Position numbers and translations under genes: made by a program. Shown here in pieces: positions 25,579-34,422 of a DNA stretch of 64,000 nucleotides (the stretch's first letter is position 1; each line of letters starts with the position of its first letter). The stretch is from contig JAFEAT010000014.1 of NCBI GenBank assembly GCA_018266255.1, forward strand, positions 422,514 through 486,513, given 5' to 3'. The notes beneath the pieces were generated by a model. That model was not told the origin of the DNA, made no database searches, and was given only the letters and a program-made list of their open reading frames with translations. The stretch is from Cyanobacteria bacterium SZAS-4. GTDB taxonomy: Bacteria; Cyanobacteriota; Vampirovibrionia; Obscuribacterales; Obscuribacteraceae.

Positions 25579-26052
25579 CTACTGTTGCGGTATCACAAAG
25601 GCAAACTCCTCTTTTATTTGCTTCTGTTCTTTGGATTCGCCTGACTGACTCCATTCTGCACCTAAAAACTGGTCTCGCCCCCATGCGCTCGGCATGTAAC
25701 TGCCGTGCCCTGTCGTTAAGCCATCTGCATTTTGACCGACAATGCCGCTCTCAATGCGATGCGCTTCGCTAAATCCATAGTACGGAGGCGGTCCGCCATT
25801 CATCTCACCGCGCCCCTTCGAAGGACTTTCATCTCCGTAAATCAAATCGGCCGATGAACCGGCACTGCGAACAAAACTGTCCATAGTAACGGGCGCCAGA
25901 CCGTTGCGCATCCTCGCCTTCTGCGCGTGAGAGGCTGGAGCGACAACCAGCATGAAAGTTGCGACCAGAAGAAGTCCGAAGCAGGTTTTTGAAAATCGAA
26001 GGTTGAACTGGGACACTGGTAAGTTGAGTAATTGAAGTTGGCTAAACATCAT
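25579..26052 (-). CDS. small exported protein, unknown function
   Basis: A 157-residue protein with an N-terminal signal peptide (FGLLLVATFMLVVAPASHAQ, cleavage after SHA). The mature part is hydrophilic, with GGPPPYYGF, GHGSYMPSAWG and a Glu/Gln-rich tail ending AFVIPQQ. No cysteine and no recognised domain. It would be periplasmic or secreted. A strong hairpin follows the stop. It is not in an operon. Confidence 0.6.
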   Translation of the reverse strand: MMFSQLQLLNLPVSQFNLRFSKTCFGLLLVATFMLVVAPASHAQKARMRNGLAPVTMDSFVRSAGSSADLIYGDESPSKGRGEMNGGPPPYYGFSEAHRIESGIVGQNADGLTTGHGSYMPSAWGRDQFLGAEWSQSGESKEQKQIKEEFAFVIPQQ

Positions 26053-26298
26053 TCCGCCTTTGCCTGGAGAGCCGTTAGAATCAATCGCTTATTAAATGAG
26101 GGCGTTGCGATTTCGATGTGCCAATACTATTGGTTCGGTATGACCAACGCCTGACCACGGCATGACCAAACCATGACCAACTGATTTTTGTTGCTACCCA
26201 AGAGCAACTAGCTGCTGTACAGACCAGAATTCCGGTGCCAATACTTTGCCAAAATTCAACGCTAATCTCAATCTATTCCAGTTGCGAAGGGTTTTAAA

Positions 26299-27033
26299 AT
26301 GAGTGAAAAAGTTATGGACCGGATCGAAAACACTTCACCCTTAGCGGCGCAAGCGAGCATGTCTCACGAATGCTGGGATCCCAGCAGCATGAGATCGATC
26401 AATGGTCGGCAGCAAATTGCTCAGGTCCCCGGCGATTTTGGCCAATTCCAATTATCGGATAATAGTCAAAGTCAGTCATCGGATAGCGCGCGTTCCAGCC
26501 ATTTGCATACTGCGGGCATAACAGAAAATGTCCAATTGCCAACGGAAGCGACTTCCGTCAATTCAAATGCCCGACAGCACCTTAGGTCGCGCGTGCACCC
26601 GGGCGCAGACCATCAGCATCACCCACAGTTGAACGCAACCGCCGATAAGCAGCATCATTCACAATTGAATGGAACCGCCAACGACAATCAGCGGTCGCAT
26701 CATGATGCAAAGTCAGCAATCCACAAAAAGCAAGAAGATTTTCTCGTTGGCAAGAAAGATATCGAAGCCACGCATGACTCACAATACAACAACATAAATG
26801 CAGAAACAGTTTATGCGCACTTCCCAGCAAGTACATATAAAACCGGACAGAGTTTTCCCCTGGTCACTATACCTAGCGTGCCGGGGCATGAAAATTACTA
26901 TAATGGGCTGAAAGACGCGAAGTTTATGAACAATGCTCTGACGGGAACTCCGGTGCATATCGATAAAGATGGAAATACAACAAACACTCTAGACCATGAA
27001 ATTTCAATTCCTTTGCACCACTCAAAAAAGTAA
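26299..27033 (+). CDS. hydrophilic His/Gln-rich protein, unknown function
   Basis: A 244-residue protein with no signal peptide or membrane helix. Residues about 107-140 contain two copies of an HHxQLNxTAx unit (QHHPQLNATA, QHHSQLNGTA) and further His pairs, a pattern that could bind metal. The C-terminal third is more ordered. The 3' end overlaps the next gene by 38 bp, and together they may form an operon. I do not recognise it. Confidence 0.5.
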   Translation: MSEKVMDRIENTSPLAAQASMSHECWDPSSMRSINGRQQIAQVPGDFGQFQLSDNSQSQSSDSARSSHLHTAGITENVQLPTEATSVNSNARQHLRSRVHPGADHQHHPQLNATADKQHHSQLNGTANDNQRSHHDAKSAIHKKQEDFLVGKKDIEATHDSQYNNINAETVYAHFPASTYKTGQSFPLVTIPSVPGHENYYNGLKDAKFMNNALTGTPVHIDKDGNTTNTLDHEISIPLHHSKK

Positions 27034-28012
27034 TCAATTTCGTTCTGTGAAAAATGTGCAGTCAAAATTCTCTACATTTTGTCGATTCAATTTTATTGTT
27101 GTAATTATTTCGCTTTTCGTCTCCTCGCTGAATGCAGAAGCCAAATTGGCAGAGAGTGACCCTGTTCAACGAGGCGTAAAAAAATATGAAAGTGGTGATT
27201 TTGCTGGCGCGCTGAAAGATTTCAACGCCGCCATCGCAATTAATTCGAAAGATCTTGAAGCGCTCGATAACAGAGCGATGTTGTACTTCCAGCTCGGCGC
27301 AAAAGAAAAAGCATTTGCCGATCTCGATCGCGCAATAAAATTCAATCCACGCGATGAATTTTCTCTTTCGAAAAGAGGCGAGTTCAAACGGCTAACTGGC
27401 GATTTATCAGGCTCTTTAGTGGATTACCAAAAAGCTGTAAATATCGATCCGAAATCTGACGTGGCATTGATAGGTAAGGCTCGAACTGAAATTGAATTAG
27501 CCTCTTACAAAAACGCTGAAGTTGATTTGAAAAGAGCCAAGGCGTTGTCGCCAACAGACTTTCAAATTCAGTATCTTTTGATCAGCTTCAGCAGCAAGCA
27601 GTTGAAAGATCAGAAAGCGACGCAATTGATGTACGAGAATATGCTCAAGATGCACGCTAAATCCGCTGATGATCACTTCTGGCTCGGCAGCGCACATTTC
27701 ATTTTGAATGAATCAAAACTGGCTGAACAGGAATTTGCGAATTCTATAAAGTTGGATCCTCATTTCTATCAGGCGTACTTCAACAGAGCTGTAATCAAAA
27801 ACGAATCTGGTGACAAGCAGGGAGCGCTCGTGGATCTGAACACGTCCATTGGTTTATGCAAAGGCGACGCGAGAGCCTATTTCAATCGTTCTATTTTGAG
27901 AAAAGAGCTTGGAGACTCAGCCGGAGCCGATGCGGATTTCCAACGAGCACTTGAACTTGATCCCAATATAAAGAAAAACAATACTCGCATCTTGAACAAA
28001 TTTATCGTGTGA
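26996..28012 (+). CDS. exported TPR-repeat protein
   Basis: A 338-residue protein with an N-terminal hydrophobic export signal (FNFIVVIISLFVSSLNAEA) and seven or eight TPR units from about residue 55 to 330, each showing the canonical A/G pattern (YESGDFAGALKDFNAAIAIN, YFQLGAKEKAFADLDRAIKF). TPR arrays act as protein-protein scaffolds. The start is uncertain: ATG at 26996 overlaps the upstream gene, and a GTG at 27047 would give a cleaner signal peptide. Probably periplasmic. Confidence 0.75.
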   Translation: MKFQFLCTTQKSNQFRSVKNVQSKFSTFCRFNFIVVIISLFVSSLNAEAKLAESDPVQRGVKKYESGDFAGALKDFNAAIAINSKDLEALDNRAMLYFQLGAKEKAFADLDRAIKFNPRDEFSLSKRGEFKRLTGDLSGSLVDYQKAVNIDPKSDVALIGKARTEIELASYKNAEVDLKRAKALSPTDFQIQYLLISFSSKQLKDQKATQLMYENMLKMHAKSADDHFWLGSAHFILNESKLAEQEFANSIKLDPHFYQAYFNRAVIKNESGDKQGALVDLNTSIGLCKGDARAYFNRSILRKELGDSAGADADFQRALELDPNIKKNNTRILNKFIV

Positions 28013-28024
28013 TAGAGTGGAATT

Positions 28025-28073
28025 GTTAGGACGACCTAACCAGTGACTCAACCGGGACGGCCCACAGAGGTGG
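28025..28073 (+). promoter_or_regulatory. guanidine-II (mini-ykkC) riboswitch
   Basis: Two hairpins with ACGR loops follow each other. P1 is GTTAGG-ACGA-CCTAAC (28025-28040) and P2 is GGG-ACGG-CCC (28054-28063). A 13-nt linker separates them. The second stem lies directly before the AGAGG ribosome-binding site of the SMR exporter gene starting at 28078. Guanidine-II RNAs use just this architecture to release the ribosome-binding site when guanidinium is bound. Confidence 0.88.
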
Positions 28074-28077
28074 CAGT

Positions 28078-28392
28078 ATGTCCTGGTTTATTTTGTTTTT
28101 TGCGGGTTTACTTGAAATTGCATGGGCTGTGGGTCTTAAAGCCCATGATGGACGTCCGCTGTTAATCGGAGCTACAGTTGTTGCGGCGGTTGCAAGCGTT
28201 TTGCTACTGGGAATCGCAGTACAGAAAATTCCGATCAGCACAGCCTATGTAGCCTGGACCGGCATCGGAATATTAGGAACTGTGCTGTTCGGTGTTCTGT
28301 GGTTCAAGGAGCCTGTAACGCCAATGCGCCTTGTTTGGGTCGCAGTCACCGCAATCGGCATTATTGGATTGAAGTGCACAAGCTCGCACTGA
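28078..28392 (+). CDS. sugE: SMR-family guanidinium exporter (SugE/Gdx-like)
   Basis: A 104-residue small multidrug resistance protein with four transmembrane helices. It starts MSWFILFFAGLLEIAWAVGL, with the conserved membrane-embedded glutamate (E13) in GLLEIAWAVGLK, the SugE/Gdx form rather than the EmrE form. The dimer exchanges protons for guanidinium. The guanidine-II riboswitch immediately upstream agrees with this substrate and is independent support for the subfamily. It is a single gene whose product works as an antiparallel homodimer. Confidence 0.95.
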   Translation: MSWFILFFAGLLEIAWAVGLKAHDGRPLLIGATVVAAVASVLLLGIAVQKIPISTAYVAWTGIGILGTVLFGVLWFKEPVTPMRLVWVAVTAIGIIGLKCTSSH

Positions 28393-28440
28393 TGCGGACA
28401 TATAAAATTGCATATGCCCGCATTGCAGATGGTGGCATCT

Positions 28441-28480
28441 AAAAACAACAGAGCCAGAGCCATGGAAATGGCACTGGCTC
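28441..28480 (-). terminator. terminator of the BKACE/CMD operon
   Basis: GAGCCAGAGCCA at 28451-28462 pairs with TGGCACTGGCTC at 28469-28480 with one mismatch. On the minus strand it is followed by TGTTGTTTTT. It lies 23 bp downstream of the stop of the minus-strand gene at 28504. Confidence 0.7.
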
Positions 28481-28503
28481 GCTGATAAGTCGCTATGTCG
28501 TGG

Positions 28504-29661
28504 TTAAGCCTTGGCTCCAACCTTCTGCGGTAATTCGATTTCACCAACCAAAGGATGTCCGTCTGACCCCACAGGGCGTGCTGCTGGAAGCTTTCCGTCT
28601 GTTGCAGGATAGCCGATGAATCCGGTTTGACCTGATTGACGGTTCGGTGGCAGTCCGAGATTTTGCAGTGTTTCTTCTACAGAGTTGTATGTAACTCCAA
28701 TTTTGAGAATGCTGCGAGCTTCTTCCGCTGTAGCGATTTTGCGTCCAAGTTCTTTGGCAATGCGAACTTGTTTCTCGATCATCTGCACACTGGTCAAGCG
28801 TTTCCCTTTGGAAGTGTCCCAAAGATTTTCTTCAATGCCTGCGCGTGTGTGTTGACCGAGCGCAATCATGATTGCTGCCAATGGATGGGAGAGACGATGA
28901 ATTGATTGATATGTAAAAACAGAACCATGAGGGGTTCTGCGAACGAGCTCCATCCAATCGAATGGATTTGCGCCGCAAGATCCTCCACCGCCCATGCTGA
29001 AAAATCCGTTTACTGGACCCATGTAAAGGCCTCTGCGAATGAGGCGTTCCACAATCTCAAGGCTGTGAATATGTCCCAGGGCGAAGTATGGTTGGATACC
29101 GTGCTGTTTTAAGCGCTTCAAATGTTCGATGTAAAAATCTGGCGTGGCATCAACAACCATGTTAGAAAATGCCCAGAGCATTTCTTCATTGGCTACGTGC
29201 GTGCCAGCCCAATCTTCCATGGTTGTTAAGGATGTGATATCCCACTGACAAGAACCGATGGCTACGGTAACTTGATCGGGCTTGGGATCGATTTCGGCCA
29301 GCATATGGCGTGTGTCATAGCCTTGCCATTGGGCTTTGCTGTGATCGTCTGGTGGCGAAAAGCTTATAGACCCACCGAGTTGCAGAACCATTTTTGGGAC
29401 AGCCTCACGAAGACGTCCGATGAATTCGCCATACTCCTTAAATTCTTTGGAAATTTTTCCGGTCTTCGGGTCGCGCACATGAATATGCAAAATGGTGGCA
29501 CCGGCGTTATAACAATCGACAGCTTTTTGCACTTGCTGATCCCATGTCACTGCGATGTCTTCAGGGTAGTCAGATGGCAGCCAGACTGGTCCGTAGGGAG
29601 CCGCCGTGATGATCAGCGGGGTCTGGTTTTCTGGCAACAACGAATCATCTGTGAAATACAT
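28504..29661 (-). CDS. BKACE-family beta-keto acid cleavage enzyme (DUF849)
   Basis: A 385-residue TIM-barrel protein. The family metal-binding motif HIHVRDP lies at residues 59-65, with H59 and H61 as Zn ligands; a substrate-binding Glu/Arg set follows. BKACE enzymes cleave beta-keto acids with acetyl-CoA, the founding member being 3-keto-5-aminohexanoate cleavage enzyme of lysine fermentation. The protein is longer than most members (about 270-310), with extra N- and C-terminal segments. It is the second gene of an operon after a carboxymuconolactone-decarboxylase-like gene, 18 bp away, which points to degradation of an unidentified keto acid. Confidence 0.85.
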   Translation of the reverse strand: MYFTDDSLLPENQTPLIITAAPYGPVWLPSDYPEDIAVTWDQQVQKAVDCYNAGATILHIHVRDPKTGKISKEFKEYGEFIGRLREAVPKMVLQLGGSISFSPPDDHSKAQWQGYDTRHMLAEIDPKPDQVTVAIGSCQWDITSLTTMEDWAGTHVANEEMLWAFSNMVVDATPDFYIEHLKRLKQHGIQPYFALGHIHSLEIVERLIRRGLYMGPVNGFFSMGGGGSCGANPFDWMELVRRTPHGSVFTYQSIHRLSHPLAAIMIALGQHTRAGIEENLWDTSKGKRLTSVQMIEKQVRIAKELGRKIATAEEARSILKIGVTYNSVEETLQNLGLPPNRQSGQTGFIGYPATDGKLPAARPVGSDGHPLVGEIELPQKVGAKA

Positions 29662-29679
29662 TTACGGTTCTCCTGATTT

Positions 29680-30420
29680 TTATGTACTAGTTTCTGTTGA
29701 TCTTCTTTCAAAACTTGCTAGTTCTTCGGCGAGGATGGTCGTACTGAGCTTGCACGCGTCGATGCCAAAGGCAACGCAAACTTTCAGCACTTCCATTATT
29801 TCTTCAACCGTCGCGCCTAGTTTCAGCGCGGCTTTGATGTGGCGCCGTGTTCCAGGTGCATACATATGTGTAATGGAAGCGTCAAAAGCAATGCTTAGAA
29901 GTTCAACGAGTTTTGCCGACATCACACCGCCTGCGTAAATGCTGACAGCGCAGTCCATAACTTGATCGGTCCACAATGGATCCAAATTGAAAAACGGATC
30001 CCATGCTGTATTCCATTGACCGATTTGTTTCATTTTGTCGCACGAAGGCGTCGAAACCTGCTTCAAGGTTGGGGAAACGCCGGCTTCTTTGGCTTCTTCA
30101 AGCAAAATAGGTGCGCCCAGACTGACGGAATGAATTGACATTACCGCGCCCATTTTCAACACCATTAAGATCTCTTCTTTGGTGGCACCTGAGTTTAAGG
30201 CGGCTCGAATGTGGCGGCGTGTCGAACTTTCCTGCATGTTAGTGCATGCCGAACTCAAGCCCACACAAATTAGTTCGATGGTCTTGATTGGCAAGATGTC
30301 GTTTTTCCACGGGTTGGAAAATGCTCTCAGGAATTTCTCGGACCAGATCGAGTCAAGCTCGTTCAATTCTTCGACGTCAAAAGGAACTGGCTCAGAGAGC
30401 GCCAGGCCGTGCTCGGACAT
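29680..30420 (-). CDS. carboxymuconolactone decarboxylase family protein, two AhpD-like domains
   Basis: A 246-residue all-helical protein of two similar halves, each with an RRHI+AAL..GAT.EEI.(E/M)VLK motif (about 67-95 and 188-216). The CxxC peroxidase pair of AhpD is absent, so it is not a canonical peroxiredoxin reductase; a decarboxylase/hydratase-like or regulatory role is possible. It is first in the operon with the BKACE gene. The two-domain length is about twice that of a single CMD protein and suggests a fused homodimer. Confidence 0.82.
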   Translation of the reverse strand: MSEHGLALSEPVPFDVEELNELDSIWSEKFLRAFSNPWKNDILPIKTIELICVGLSSACTNMQESSTRRHIRAALNSGATKEEILMVLKMGAVMSIHSVSLGAPILLEEAKEAGVSPTLKQVSTPSCDKMKQIGQWNTAWDPFFNLDPLWTDQVMDCAVSIYAGGVMSAKLVELLSIAFDASITHMYAPGTRRHIKAALKLGATVEEIMEVLKVCVAFGIDACKLSTTILAEELASFERRSTETST

Positions 30421-30672
30421 GTATGTAAGACTCCGTTAATGCATGTACTGCTGAGTTGATTTTGGGTATAGTAGCCGATTGGCAACACTAGAACCTTAAA
30501 AGTTAGCTCTCAGTCAACGTCGGATATAGTCTAAGCTCAGTCAAGTTTAACGATCTCGACAGAGCAAGCTCAATATAAACATCATCGATCAGAGCTGAAT
30601 CAATACACATGAAACAAAAAACAAATTCCGTAGATAATTCAATCGTTTAACTCTGGGTGGACCAAGACAATC

Positions 30673-31689
30673 ATGCGCAAGACTTCAATCACTAGCTTTT
30701 CCTTGTTAATTGCAGGCATCATCACCGTTTCATATGCCTCGGCTGAGACGGCACATGTCGATGTGTCGCAAGCTCCAGCCGAAACAATAACCGCAGCGCC
30801 GGCGAAAAATCTTGGAAGACCGCGCATTGGCTTGGCTCTCGGTGGTGGTGGCTCTCGTGGTGCCGCGCATGTTGGCGTTCTGAAAGTATTGAAAGAAGAA
30901 AATATTCCGATCGACTTAGTCGCCGGAACCAGCATCGGCTCTGTTGTTGGTGGATATTATGCTGCCGGAACTTCCGTTGATGAAATAGAAGAGTTATTCA
31001 AAAATGGAAGGTTCACAAAAGAATTTACGCCGATGCCTTACTTGCGCGTGGCGACCGAACCACTTGAATTAGCAGCGCGCCTTGTCGGATACAAACCGTA
31101 CGACGGACTTTACCGCGGTTGGAAATTCAGGGGCTATGTAAAAAAACAGTTGAATAATAAATCGATCGAACAATTGAACATTCCTTACGGTGCCGTGGTG
31201 ACAGATGTTGTCTCTGGAAAAAGTTGCAGACTGACGAGTGGTGACTTAGCGCTGGCGATGCAAGCAAGCACAGCTGTTCCAGGATTGAAAAAGCCGGTGC
31301 AAATCGGCGAACGTCTTTATTGTGACGGTGGCTTGATCAACAACGTGCCAGTAAGCCATGCTCGCGAAATGGGTGCAGACTTCGTGATTGCAGTTGATAT
31401 CGACGAAACCTTGAAAGACACACCACTCAAAACTTTTCGCGGTTTAGGTTCAATGGCTCGTCAGGCTCTTAAAATCCAACTGGCGACATTCGATGTTTCA
31501 AATGCGCAGAAAGCAGAGGTGTATATCCATCCAGATACAACCGGTATCAACCTTGTATCGTTTAAAAAGAGCGATGGTGAAACAGGATACGAAGCGGGGG
31601 TTGCTGCAGCTCGGGCCGCCATGCCAGATTTGAAGAAAAAACTCGCCGCGATGGGATTGGTTTGCCAAACGACGCACAAAATCGACTAA
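30673..31689 (+). CDS. patatin-like phospholipase
   Basis: A 338-residue lipid acyl hydrolase with an N-terminal signal peptide (SLLIAGIITVSYASAE). The catalytic dyad is visible: S87 in GTSIG and D218 in YCDGGLINN, with an oxyanion hole GGGGSRGAAH at 57-66. It probably hydrolyses phospholipids in the envelope. A close paralogue occurs at 47486-48535 with the same KPYDGLYxGxKFR segment, so the genome has at least two. Single gene, followed by a hypothetical gene after 29 bp. Confidence 0.92.
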   Translation: MRKTSITSFSLLIAGIITVSYASAETAHVDVSQAPAETITAAPAKNLGRPRIGLALGGGGSRGAAHVGVLKVLKEENIPIDLVAGTSIGSVVGGYYAAGTSVDEIEELFKNGRFTKEFTPMPYLRVATEPLELAARLVGYKPYDGLYRGWKFRGYVKKQLNNKSIEQLNIPYGAVVTDVVSGKSCRLTSGDLALAMQASTAVPGLKKPVQIGERLYCDGGLINNVPVSHAREMGADFVIAVDIDETLKDTPLKTFRGLGSMARQALKIQLATFDVSNAQKAEVYIHPDTTGINLVSFKKSDGETGYEAGVAAARAAMPDLKKKLAAMGLVCQTTHKID

Positions 31690-31718
31690 AATGCTGACGG
31701 TATCGTCAGAGGTCTAAA

Positions 31719-32195
31719 ATGTACGTTGTTCCAAATCCAATCCAGCTTGAGACAGCCTTCGAGCAATCGTTTGAAAAGGAACCGAAATCTTCAAGTTGGG
31801 GTTTCTTTGCGTACGATGATTCGCCTGGCGCGGTAGGCGGAGGCGCTGGAAATTTTAGTTGGTTCGACTCTAAAGAAGAGCTATTGGATTTTCTGCGTAA
31901 GTTTCCGCTGCTTGCAACTAGCGCAGAGAGTGGCGATACCGAACGATTCGAGAAGGCTAGCGATTTGCTTGCACGGGCAACTGTTGAGACACTCGATCAA
32001 TCCACTGTGAACGAACTAAATGCAATCAATTCTGGAGTTGAGCAAATACAGTGGTTTGGTCAACTCAATGATTTGCTTTCTGGCGAAGGCGAATTCGCTG
32101 AGGGGCTGCGAAAGTTCTTCTCGGGATCGTCGCATCAAATTTTTAAAACAAGAATTCCGGAATTTGCAGAGTTTCTCCGGAATTGGGGACACTGA
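31719..32195 (+). CDS. hypothetical acidic protein
   Basis: A 158-residue cytosolic protein with AGAGG ten bases before the ATG. It is acidic and Phe/Trp-rich in the N-terminal half (SSWGFFAYDDSPGAVGGG, FSWFDSKEELLDFL), then mainly helical. No family recognised. It lies 29 bp after the patatin gene and may be co-transcribed. It could be an immunity or accessory factor, but nothing supports that directly. Confidence 0.55.
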   Translation: MYVVPNPIQLETAFEQSFEKEPKSSSWGFFAYDDSPGAVGGGAGNFSWFDSKEELLDFLRKFPLLATSAESGDTERFEKASDLLARATVETLDQSTVNELNAINSGVEQIQWFGQLNDLLSGEGEFAEGLRKFFSGSSHQIFKTRIPEFAEFLRNWGH

Positions 32196-32220
32196 TTTTT
32201 GAGTCGCTGAAGTCGCCGAC

Positions 32221-32601
32221 TTAGTACTTATCGAGCTTACGACAAACGTCTTTGTGCGTTCCCTGGCTAGTATTAAGAGTGTCGTAGTAGATTTCGCTTG
32301 AGCTGTCGAAATCACTGAAAAGTTCGCCTTTAGGTTTCAGGCCAACTGCTGTCATATGCAGATGCGTATCACTATTAGCGAGGAAATTAGCGGCTCTATT
32401 CGTCCATCCCTCAGCCTTCAAGTAAGGAAGCGATGGATCATCTTTTCTATTCTTCTCATTTTGCGCTTGAATCTCTTTGAGCGCTTTGAAGCGTTCCTCA
32501 AAGCCTAAGTTAGTTATTGCATCGCGAATTGCACAACCTTGTCCGCCTTCGGCAGCTGTTGTGAGCTTTTTTATATCAAGCTTGTCGTATTCTGCTGACA
32601 T
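32221..32601 (-). CDS. hypothetical protein
   Basis: A 126-residue soluble protein, helical in the first half (GFEERFKALKEIQAQNEKNRKD), with a Leu/His-rich central part (SDTHLHMTAVG) and a basic tail. A GAG-containing ribosome-binding site precedes the ATG. No recognisable domain or signal peptide. It is convergent with the hypothetical gene at 31719. Confidence 0.5.
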   Translation of the reverse strand: MSAEYDKLDIKKLTTAAEGGQGCAIRDAITNLGFEERFKALKEIQAQNEKNRKDDPSLPYLKAEGWTNRAANFLANSDTHLHMTAVGLKPKGELFSDFDSSSEIYYDTLNTSQGTHKDVCRKLDKY

Positions 32602-32691
32602 AGTGATCTCATTAGTGATGGGGCTGACTAGAGTTTTCTAGTCGTATCATCGTGAATTTTTTCTATTACCGAGACATTACTATCCAGTCGA

Positions 32692-33306
32692 TTAGTTTGC
32701 GGTGCTTTGCTGCAGTGAGGCAAGTTCTTGTTGTGCAGCATCAGCATCAAGAGTGAGTCCTGCTGCGCGCAGAACACCATCGTAATTCATGAAAATCATT
32801 TTGCGAGTGACTGGTTCTGCTGTTTTTGACCAATCGAGAACTTCTCTGAAATATGTTTTGCATTTGTCCATATCTTTCAAATGCGTGCCATATGTTTTCG
32901 CTAGATTCATCAAACTCATTTTGAATTCATGTGAATCGCGTCCGTAAACTTCAAACATTCTGTCTACATCAGAGCGATGCAGTTGTTCAACTTCAGCCAA
33001 TCTGTTCTGTTTGACCAGTATTCTTTCTAAATCAGTTAGTGGCGAAATTGGCTCTAGCGCTAGTTGTTGTGGATAGTCGTGACGCAGCTTCGTGGCTACG
33101 CGCAGCAATTGTTCCGCTTCTGCATACTCGTCCAACAGCCTGAGCAGTCCGGCGAAATTACAACGACTGTAGTAAGCGTCGCGCACGTCACGGCGCTCAT
33201 CAGCATCAGCAAGTGCTTGCCGGTAAAAATCTTTGGCTTCGTTGTATTTTCCACCACGTGCTGCAGATTCAGCCATGCCTGTAAGCGTTGAAAACGATTC
33301 AGTCAT
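32692..33306 (-). CDS. TPR-repeat protein (kinesin-light-chain-like repeats)
   Basis: A 204-residue protein from the ATG at 33306, which has GGGA upstream; a longer frame to 33441 is less plausible. It consists of three or four TPR units with 40-residue spacing (ARGGKYNEAKDFYRQAL, DEYAEAEQLL, QNRLAEVEQLHRS) of the TPR_10/kinesin type. No export signal, so it is a cytosolic interaction scaffold. Partners are unknown. Confidence 0.7.
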   Translation of the reverse strand: MTESFSTLTGMAESAARGGKYNEAKDFYRQALADADERRDVRDAYYSRCNFAGLLRLLDEYAEAEQLLRVATKLRHDYPQQLALEPISPLTDLERILVKQNRLAEVEQLHRSDVDRMFEVYGRDSHEFKMSLMNLAKTYGTHLKDMDKCKTYFREVLDWSKTAEPVTRKMIFMNYDGVLRAAGLTLDADAAQQELASLQQSTAN

Positions 33307-33458
33307 TTTGTTTCCCAGTTGATGAGTTATCCGTCTGGATTTCTTATTCCCAGCGTTCAGATTTAACAATTTGATCAGGATGTTTTGACCATCGCAATCG
33401 GGTAAACTTACTTGAAATTTCTGACCGGCGCAGCGATACATGAGTTGTGACGTTGAGG

Positions 33459-33488
33459 TTGACGAATTTTGACCGACCGGTCTATTAT
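33459..33488 (+). promoter_or_regulatory. promoter with TetR-type operator before the SDR gene
   Basis: TTGACG (33459-33464) and TATTAT (33483-33488) form a promoter with an 18-bp spacer. ACCGACCGGTCTAT at 33472-33485 lies between and across them. It shares the ACCRACCGGTYKRT core with the emrAB operator at 51849-51862, so a TetR-type repressor probably silences this promoter. Confidence 0.6.
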
Positions 33489-33529
33489 GGTCGCAGCGAA
33501 TTCAAACCGAAGAGGTCCAGGAGGACACT

Positions 33530-34309
33530 ATGACACTTGTACAAGAACAACCAAAGACAGCCGGAGCCAAGAAACTAGAGGGCAAAGTGGCACTCGTAAC
33601 CGGTGGCTCCAGAGGTATCGGTGCAGCAATTGCTTTGCGCTTAGCTGCAGACGGCGCAACCGTTGCCTTGACTTACTCGAACAGTAAAGATGCTGCAGAC
33701 AAACTCGTCAAAGAGATTGAAGCGTTGGGATCCAAAGCAATTGCTGTCAAAGCCAACGTAGATAGCGAAGCGGATAGCGCAAATTTGGTCAAAGAAATCG
33801 GCAAGTCGTTTGGAAAAATCGACATTCTCGTCAACAACGCTGGTGTTTTCGATGGTGGACCGATTGATGCTGTCGAATTGAAACAGTACGACAAAATATT
33901 CGACGTCAACGTGAAGGGTCTGATTGCCACCACCATCGCCGCGCTTCCCCAATTCAACGATGGCGGTCGCATCATCAACATCTCTTCTGGTGCAGCGACC
34001 ATGACCATGGCTGGATACAGCATCTACTCTGCTTCCAAAGCTGCTGTGGATACATTGACTCGCATCTGGGCTCAAGACTTGGGCAAGCGACAAATTACCG
34101 TCAACACTGTTTCACCTGGCACCACTCAGACCGACATGTTCGAAGCTGCGATTCCAGAAGAAGCACGTGGTGAGATGGCTGCAAAAACGGCGCTAGGAAG
34201 AATTGGCACACCTGCTGATATTGCAGATGTTGTCGCATTTTTGGCATCTCATGATGCACGCTGGGTAACTGGAAAAGTTATCGGCGTTGATGGTGGCATC
34301 AGCATCTAA
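33530..34309 (+). CDS. short-chain dehydrogenase/reductase (SDR)
   Basis: A 259-residue classical SDR. The cofactor loop is TGGSRGIGAAIA (about 29-40), the NNAGVF motif follows at about 106, and the catalytic Ser and YSASK (Y and K) sit at about 155-175. It resembles FabG-like or glucose-1-dehydrogenase-type oxidoreductases. The N-terminus has an extra 15 residues. It is monocistronic, with a strong terminator 42 bp after the stop. Its promoter carries a TetR-type operator, so expression is probably inducible. Confidence 0.92.
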   Translation: MTLVQEQPKTAGAKKLEGKVALVTGGSRGIGAAIALRLAADGATVALTYSNSKDAADKLVKEIEALGSKAIAVKANVDSEADSANLVKEIGKSFGKIDILVNNAGVFDGGPIDAVELKQYDKIFDVNVKGLIATTIAALPQFNDGGRIINISSGAATMTMAGYSIYSASKAAVDTLTRIWAQDLGKRQITVNTVSPGTTQTDMFEAAIPEEARGEMAAKTALGRIGTPADIADVVAFLASHDARWVTGKVIGVDGGISI

Positions 34310-34350
34310 AGTCTATCTAGTCTTTTGGACTGGTAGGAATACATAAAGCA

Positions 34351-34386
34351 AAAAGCAACCCGAAGTGGTTGCTTTTGTTTTTTTGT
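34351..34386. terminator. bidirectional intrinsic terminator
   Basis: AAAAGCAACC at 34351-34360 pairs perfectly with GGTTGCTTTT at 34367-34376 and is followed by GTTTTTTT. The symmetrical A/T flanks also let it serve the convergent minus-strand gene ending at 34423. Confidence 0.85.
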
Positions 34387-34422
34387 TCGTTGCTCGACCT
34401 CAGCGTGCTGCTGCCATCAACC

